From assembly GCF_000422565.1 (NCBI RefSeq), contig NZ_AUMA01000009.1:1-64000 (forward strand): a stretch of DNA of 64,000 nt, read 5' to 3'. This stretch comes from Desulfovibrio aminophilus DSM 12254 (GTDB taxonomy: Bacteria; Desulfobacterota; Desulfovibrionia; Desulfovibrionales; Desulfovibrionaceae). Below the pieces are notes generated by a model. It was not told the DNA's origin. It was given only the letters and a program-made list of their open reading frames with translations, and ran no database searches. A program made the translations under genes and the position numbers. Shown in pieces: positions 61,819-64,000 of this stretch; the first letter of the stretch is position 1, and every line of letters begins with the position of its first letter.

Positions 61819-61835
61819 GGCCGCGGAGGAACGGC

Positions 61836-62333
61836 ATGCGGCGGATCGTCCGGCTCTTCCCGCTCCTGGCCCTGCTGCTCCTGACGGCGTCCTGCGGCTA
61901 CAACCTGGGCTCCGAGGGGCCGGTGAGCATCGCGCCCCAGGCCCGAGATCTCTATATCGAGCGGGTGGACAACCCCACGACCTTCCCCTGGATGGAGTCC
62001 CGTCTGCGCGGCCTCTTCCGCGACGAGATCACGCGCCGGGGCTGGGCCCGCTGGGTGGACCGCAAGCAGGCCACGGGCCTGGTGACCATCACGGTCCGGC
62101 GCTACCTGCGCAACACCTCGGTCTACGACCGCAAGGAAGAGACCCTGCGCTACAACGCCACGCTGTACATCTCGGCCCGCGTGACCTCCCCCCTGGACGG
62201 CTCCGTGCTCTGGGAGTCCGGCGAGGTCACGCAGACGGAGCCCTTCTTCCGGGGCGAGGAACGCGCGGTGGACGATCTCGTCACCGAGCTGGCCGTGCGC
62301 CAGCTGGTGGACCGCATGACCCAGGGATACTAG
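61836..62333 (+). CDS. lptE: LPS-assembly lipoprotein LptE-like
   Basis: A 165-residue lipoprotein. Signal with lipobox LLLTASC (Cys at about residue 22), then CGYNLGSEGPVSIAPQARDL, a helix with MESRLRGLFRDEITRRGWAR, and YNATLYISARVTSPLDGSVLWE. LptE plugs and matures the outer-membrane LPS translocon LptD. The leuS-lptE-holA order is widespread in Gram-negatives, which backs the call. GGAGG ribosome site. Confidence 0.9.
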   Translation: MRRIVRLFPLLALLLLTASCGYNLGSEGPVSIAPQARDLYIERVDNPTTFPWMESRLRGLFRDEITRRGWARWVDRKQATGLVTITVRRYLRNTSVYDRKEETLRYNATLYISARVTSPLDGSVLWESGEVTQTEPFFRGEERAVDDLVTELAVRQLVDRMTQGY

Positions 62334-62343
62334 GAGGTCCGGC

Positions 62344-63330
62344 GTGGCCAGGCAGGGCTATTCCCTTCTCGTCTGTCCCGACCCGGTCCTGTTGCGCCGC
62401 AGGGTGGAGGCCCAGGCCGCCGCGGGCGGAATGGCCTCGGCCGAACGCAAGGTCTTCTGGGGCGACGAGCCCGATCCCCTGCCCGGAGCCTTCTGGGAGG
62501 CCCTGACCCTCAAGAGCCTCTTCTCCAGGCCCAAGATCCTGGTCCTGCGCCGGGCCAACGCCCTCAAGGCCGAGGCCTGGGACCGCCTGGACAAGGCCCT
62601 GCGCGCGGCCAATCCCGACGTCTGGGTCTTCCTCTGCCTGGAGGGGGCCTGGGAGCGCAACAAGGCTCCCGTGCCCGCCGTGCTGACCAAGCGCGGCCTC
62701 TGGAAGCACGCCGAGTCCTCGGGCTGGGTCTGGCAGTCCCGGGGCCTGGACGAGAAGGGTCTGCGCCTCTTCGTGCGCGACTGGACGGCCGAGCGCTCGC
62801 TGACCTTCGAGCCCGGGGCCCAGGAGGCCCTCTGCCGGGCTTTGCCGCTGGACGCCGCGGCCCTCTCCCTGGAGCTGGACAAGCTCGACCTGGCCGCCGG
62901 GGACGCCCGCCTCGTGCGCAAGGAGCACGTGGAGCTGGTCCAGGGCGAGGAGGAGATGGACCTCTTCGCGCTCCTGGACGCCCTGGCCAAGGGCGCGTCC
63001 CCGACCCAGATCTGGAAGCGGGTGCTGGACAACCGCGCCGAGTCCGAGGGCATGCTCTTTCCCCTGCTCGGGGCCCTGGCCCGCGAGGTCCGGCTGCTCT
63101 GGATGCTGGCCTCCGGCGAGGAGGACGACCTCAAGGTCCACCCCTACGTGAAGCAGCTCAAGGCCCCCCTGGCCCGCCGCCTGGGCCGTCCCGCGCTGAC
63201 CCGGCTCCTGGACCTGGCCCTGGAGGCCGAGGTGGGCGTCAAGACCGGCGGCCGCAAGCCCGAGCAGGCCCTGGAGCTGCTGGTGGCCGAGCTGACCGGG
63301 ATTCTCGGTCCTGCGAAGGCGCGGCGGTGA
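62344..63330 (+). CDS. holA: DNA polymerase III subunit delta
   Basis: A 328-residue clamp-loader subunit that opens the beta clamp. It has an N-terminal AAA+-like domain lacking full ATPase motifs (YSLLVCPDPVLLRRRVEAQA, LFSRPKILVLRRANAL), then a lid domain with LDKLDLAAGDARLV and EEEMDLFALLDALAKG, and a C-terminal collar (LLGALAREVRLLWMLASGEE). Starts at GTG 62344. Position after lptE is characteristic. Confidence 0.9.
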   Translation: MARQGYSLLVCPDPVLLRRRVEAQAAAGGMASAERKVFWGDEPDPLPGAFWEALTLKSLFSRPKILVLRRANALKAEAWDRLDKALRAANPDVWVFLCLEGAWERNKAPVPAVLTKRGLWKHAESSGWVWQSRGLDEKGLRLFVRDWTAERSLTFEPGAQEALCRALPLDAAALSLELDKLDLAAGDARLVRKEHVELVQGEEEMDLFALLDALAKGASPTQIWKRVLDNRAESEGMLFPLLGALAREVRLLWMLASGEEDDLKVHPYVKQLKAPLARRLGRPALTRLLDLALEAEVGVKTGGRKPEQALELLVAELTGILGPAKARR

Positions 63331-64000
63331 GCCCGGCCGAACGCCCGCACTACACCGGCCACCGGACCCGCCTGCGGGAGCGCTTGCAACGCGATCCCTC
63401 GGCCCTGGCGGACTACGAGCTGCTGGAACTTTTCCTGGCCCAGGTTCTGCCCAGGCGGGACACCAAGCCCCTGGCCAAGGCGTTGCTGGAACGCTTCGCC
63501 GGGCTGCCCGGGGTCTTCGCGGCCCCGGAGGCGCGCCTGCTGGAGGTGGACGGTTTCGGTCCCTCCCTGGCCGCGCACTGGACGCTCATCCGCGAACTCT
63601 GGGCCCGGCTCTCGGAAACCGCGCTGCGCTCCCGGGAAGTGCTCCGCGGCCCCGAGGAGGTGGTCCGGGCCGCCCGGGCCCGCTTCGGCCGCTCGGCCTC
63701 GGAGGAGTTCTGGGCCGCCCTGCTGGACAACAAGAACCGTGTCCTGGCCTGGGAGCGGATCAGCCGGGGCACCGTGGACCAGACCGCGGTCTACCCCCGG
63801 GAAGTCCTGGCCCTGGCCCTGAAGCACCAGGCCTCGGGCCTGATTCTGGTGCACAACCATCCCGGCGGCGATCCCACGCCCTCGGAGCCGGACGTGCGCC
63901 TCACCGCGCGGCTGGCCCGGGCCGCCGACGATCTCGGCCTGCGCGTGCTGGACCATCTCATCGTCACCGAGGACCGCCACGCCAGCCTCCAGGAGATGGG
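63327..64000 (+). CDS. radC: RadC family JAB-domain protein (partial, cut by right edge)
   Basis: Starts at GTG in a GTGA overlap with holA and stays open to the window end (about 224 codons visible). An N-terminal helix-hairpin-helix-like region (RTRLRERLQRDPSALADYEL, LLEVDGFGPSLAAHW) is followed by the RadC / MPN+ domain with AALLDNKNRVLAWERISRGT and the metalloprotease-like motif HNHPGGDPTPSEPD. The last visible residues (RHASLQEMG) are close to the normal RadC C-terminus, so only a few codons are missing. True RadC function is unsettled; the historical DNA-repair link is doubtful. Confidence 0.9.
   Translation, partial: MSPAERPHYTGHRTRLRERLQRDPSALADYELLELFLAQVLPRRDTKPLAKALLERFAGLPGVFAAPEARLLEVDGFGPSLAAHWTLIRELWARLSETALRSREVLRGPEEVVRAARARFGRSASEEFWAALLDNKNRVLAWERISRGTVDQTAVYPREVLALALKHQASGLILVHNHPGGDPTPSEPDVRLTARLARAADDLGLRVLDHLIVTEDRHASLQEM

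Overview
The window reads as chromosomal DNA from a high-GC, Gram-negative, sulfate-reducer-like bacterium of the Desulfovibrionales (Deltaproteobacteria / Desulfobacterota). The pointers are protein character (Cys-type L28 and L32, a flavoredoxin-like flavoprotein, C_GCAxxG_C_C proteins, a PASTA-bearing FtsI) and gene order (rpmB / DUF177-rpmF-plsX-fabH-fabG-acpP-fabF-glyA-dCMP deaminase-ribD-ribE ... ribBA-ribH-nusB-leuS), which matches my memory of Desulfovibrio genomes. No database search was possible.

Layout. (1) 1-3127 is a decayed mobile region on the 3' side of a tRNA-Pro(UGG) gene. It holds the end of an IS3-family element that has cut a response-regulator gene, a gene-poor stretch, a mobilization remnant (MobC-relaxase chimera with an overlapping MobB-like membrane protein), a candidate oriT and an AlpA-like regulator. 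No integrase is visible. (2) 3128-9862 is a housekeeping mixture: tRNA-Pro, an AmmeMemoRadiSam radical SAM enzyme, a small exported protein, purM, a DUF3108 envelope protein, a CBS-pair protein, an HD-GYP protein and pyruvate kinase. (3) 10049-28766 is a complete division and cell wall (dcw) cluster, mraZ to ftsZ, behind a MraZ-box-like decamer array, and ends in a radical SAM gene. (4) 28785-32688 is a ZraP / ZraS / ZraR-type envelope metal-stress module with a textbook sigma-54 promoter and upstream palindromes. (5) 32695-38409 has an Nfu-type Fe-S scaffold, gltX, a 1053-residue PEP-synthase-like fusion protein, a small monooxygenase-fold protein and a C_GCAxxG_C_C protein. (6) 38431-47673 has rpmB and then the rpmF / fatty-acid / glyA / ribDE run. 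(7) 47674-57146 is about 9.5 kb of accessory genes lying between ribE and ribBA. (8) 57147-64000 resumes with ribBA, ribH, nusB, leuS, lptE, holA and the start of radC.

How the genes work together. Most of the window serves growth: peptidoglycan precursor synthesis and septation (dcw), phospholipid and fatty acid initiation (plsX, fabHGF, acpP), one-carbon and dTTP supply (glyA, dCMP deaminase), flavin synthesis (ribDE, ribBA-ribH), and translation (gltX, leuS, tRNA-Pro, L28, L32). Tight ATGA / GTGA overlaps suggest extensive translational coupling.

The best candidate for an undescribed system is the five-gene operon at 49855-55444: an FCD-type GntR regulator with a palindromic operator just in front of its own start, a small unknown protein, an 11-helix His- and Trp-rich membrane protein, a Tat-exported metallo-beta-lactamase-fold enzyme, and a G3E (COG0523) GTPase with CxCC and His-rich metal motifs plus a large unrecognised N-terminal domain. 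A Tat substrate must be metal-loaded before export, so a dedicated cytoplasmic metallochaperone beside it makes a coherent hypothesis. Next to it lies a glycosyltransferase behind a sigma-28-like promoter, possibly linked to motility.
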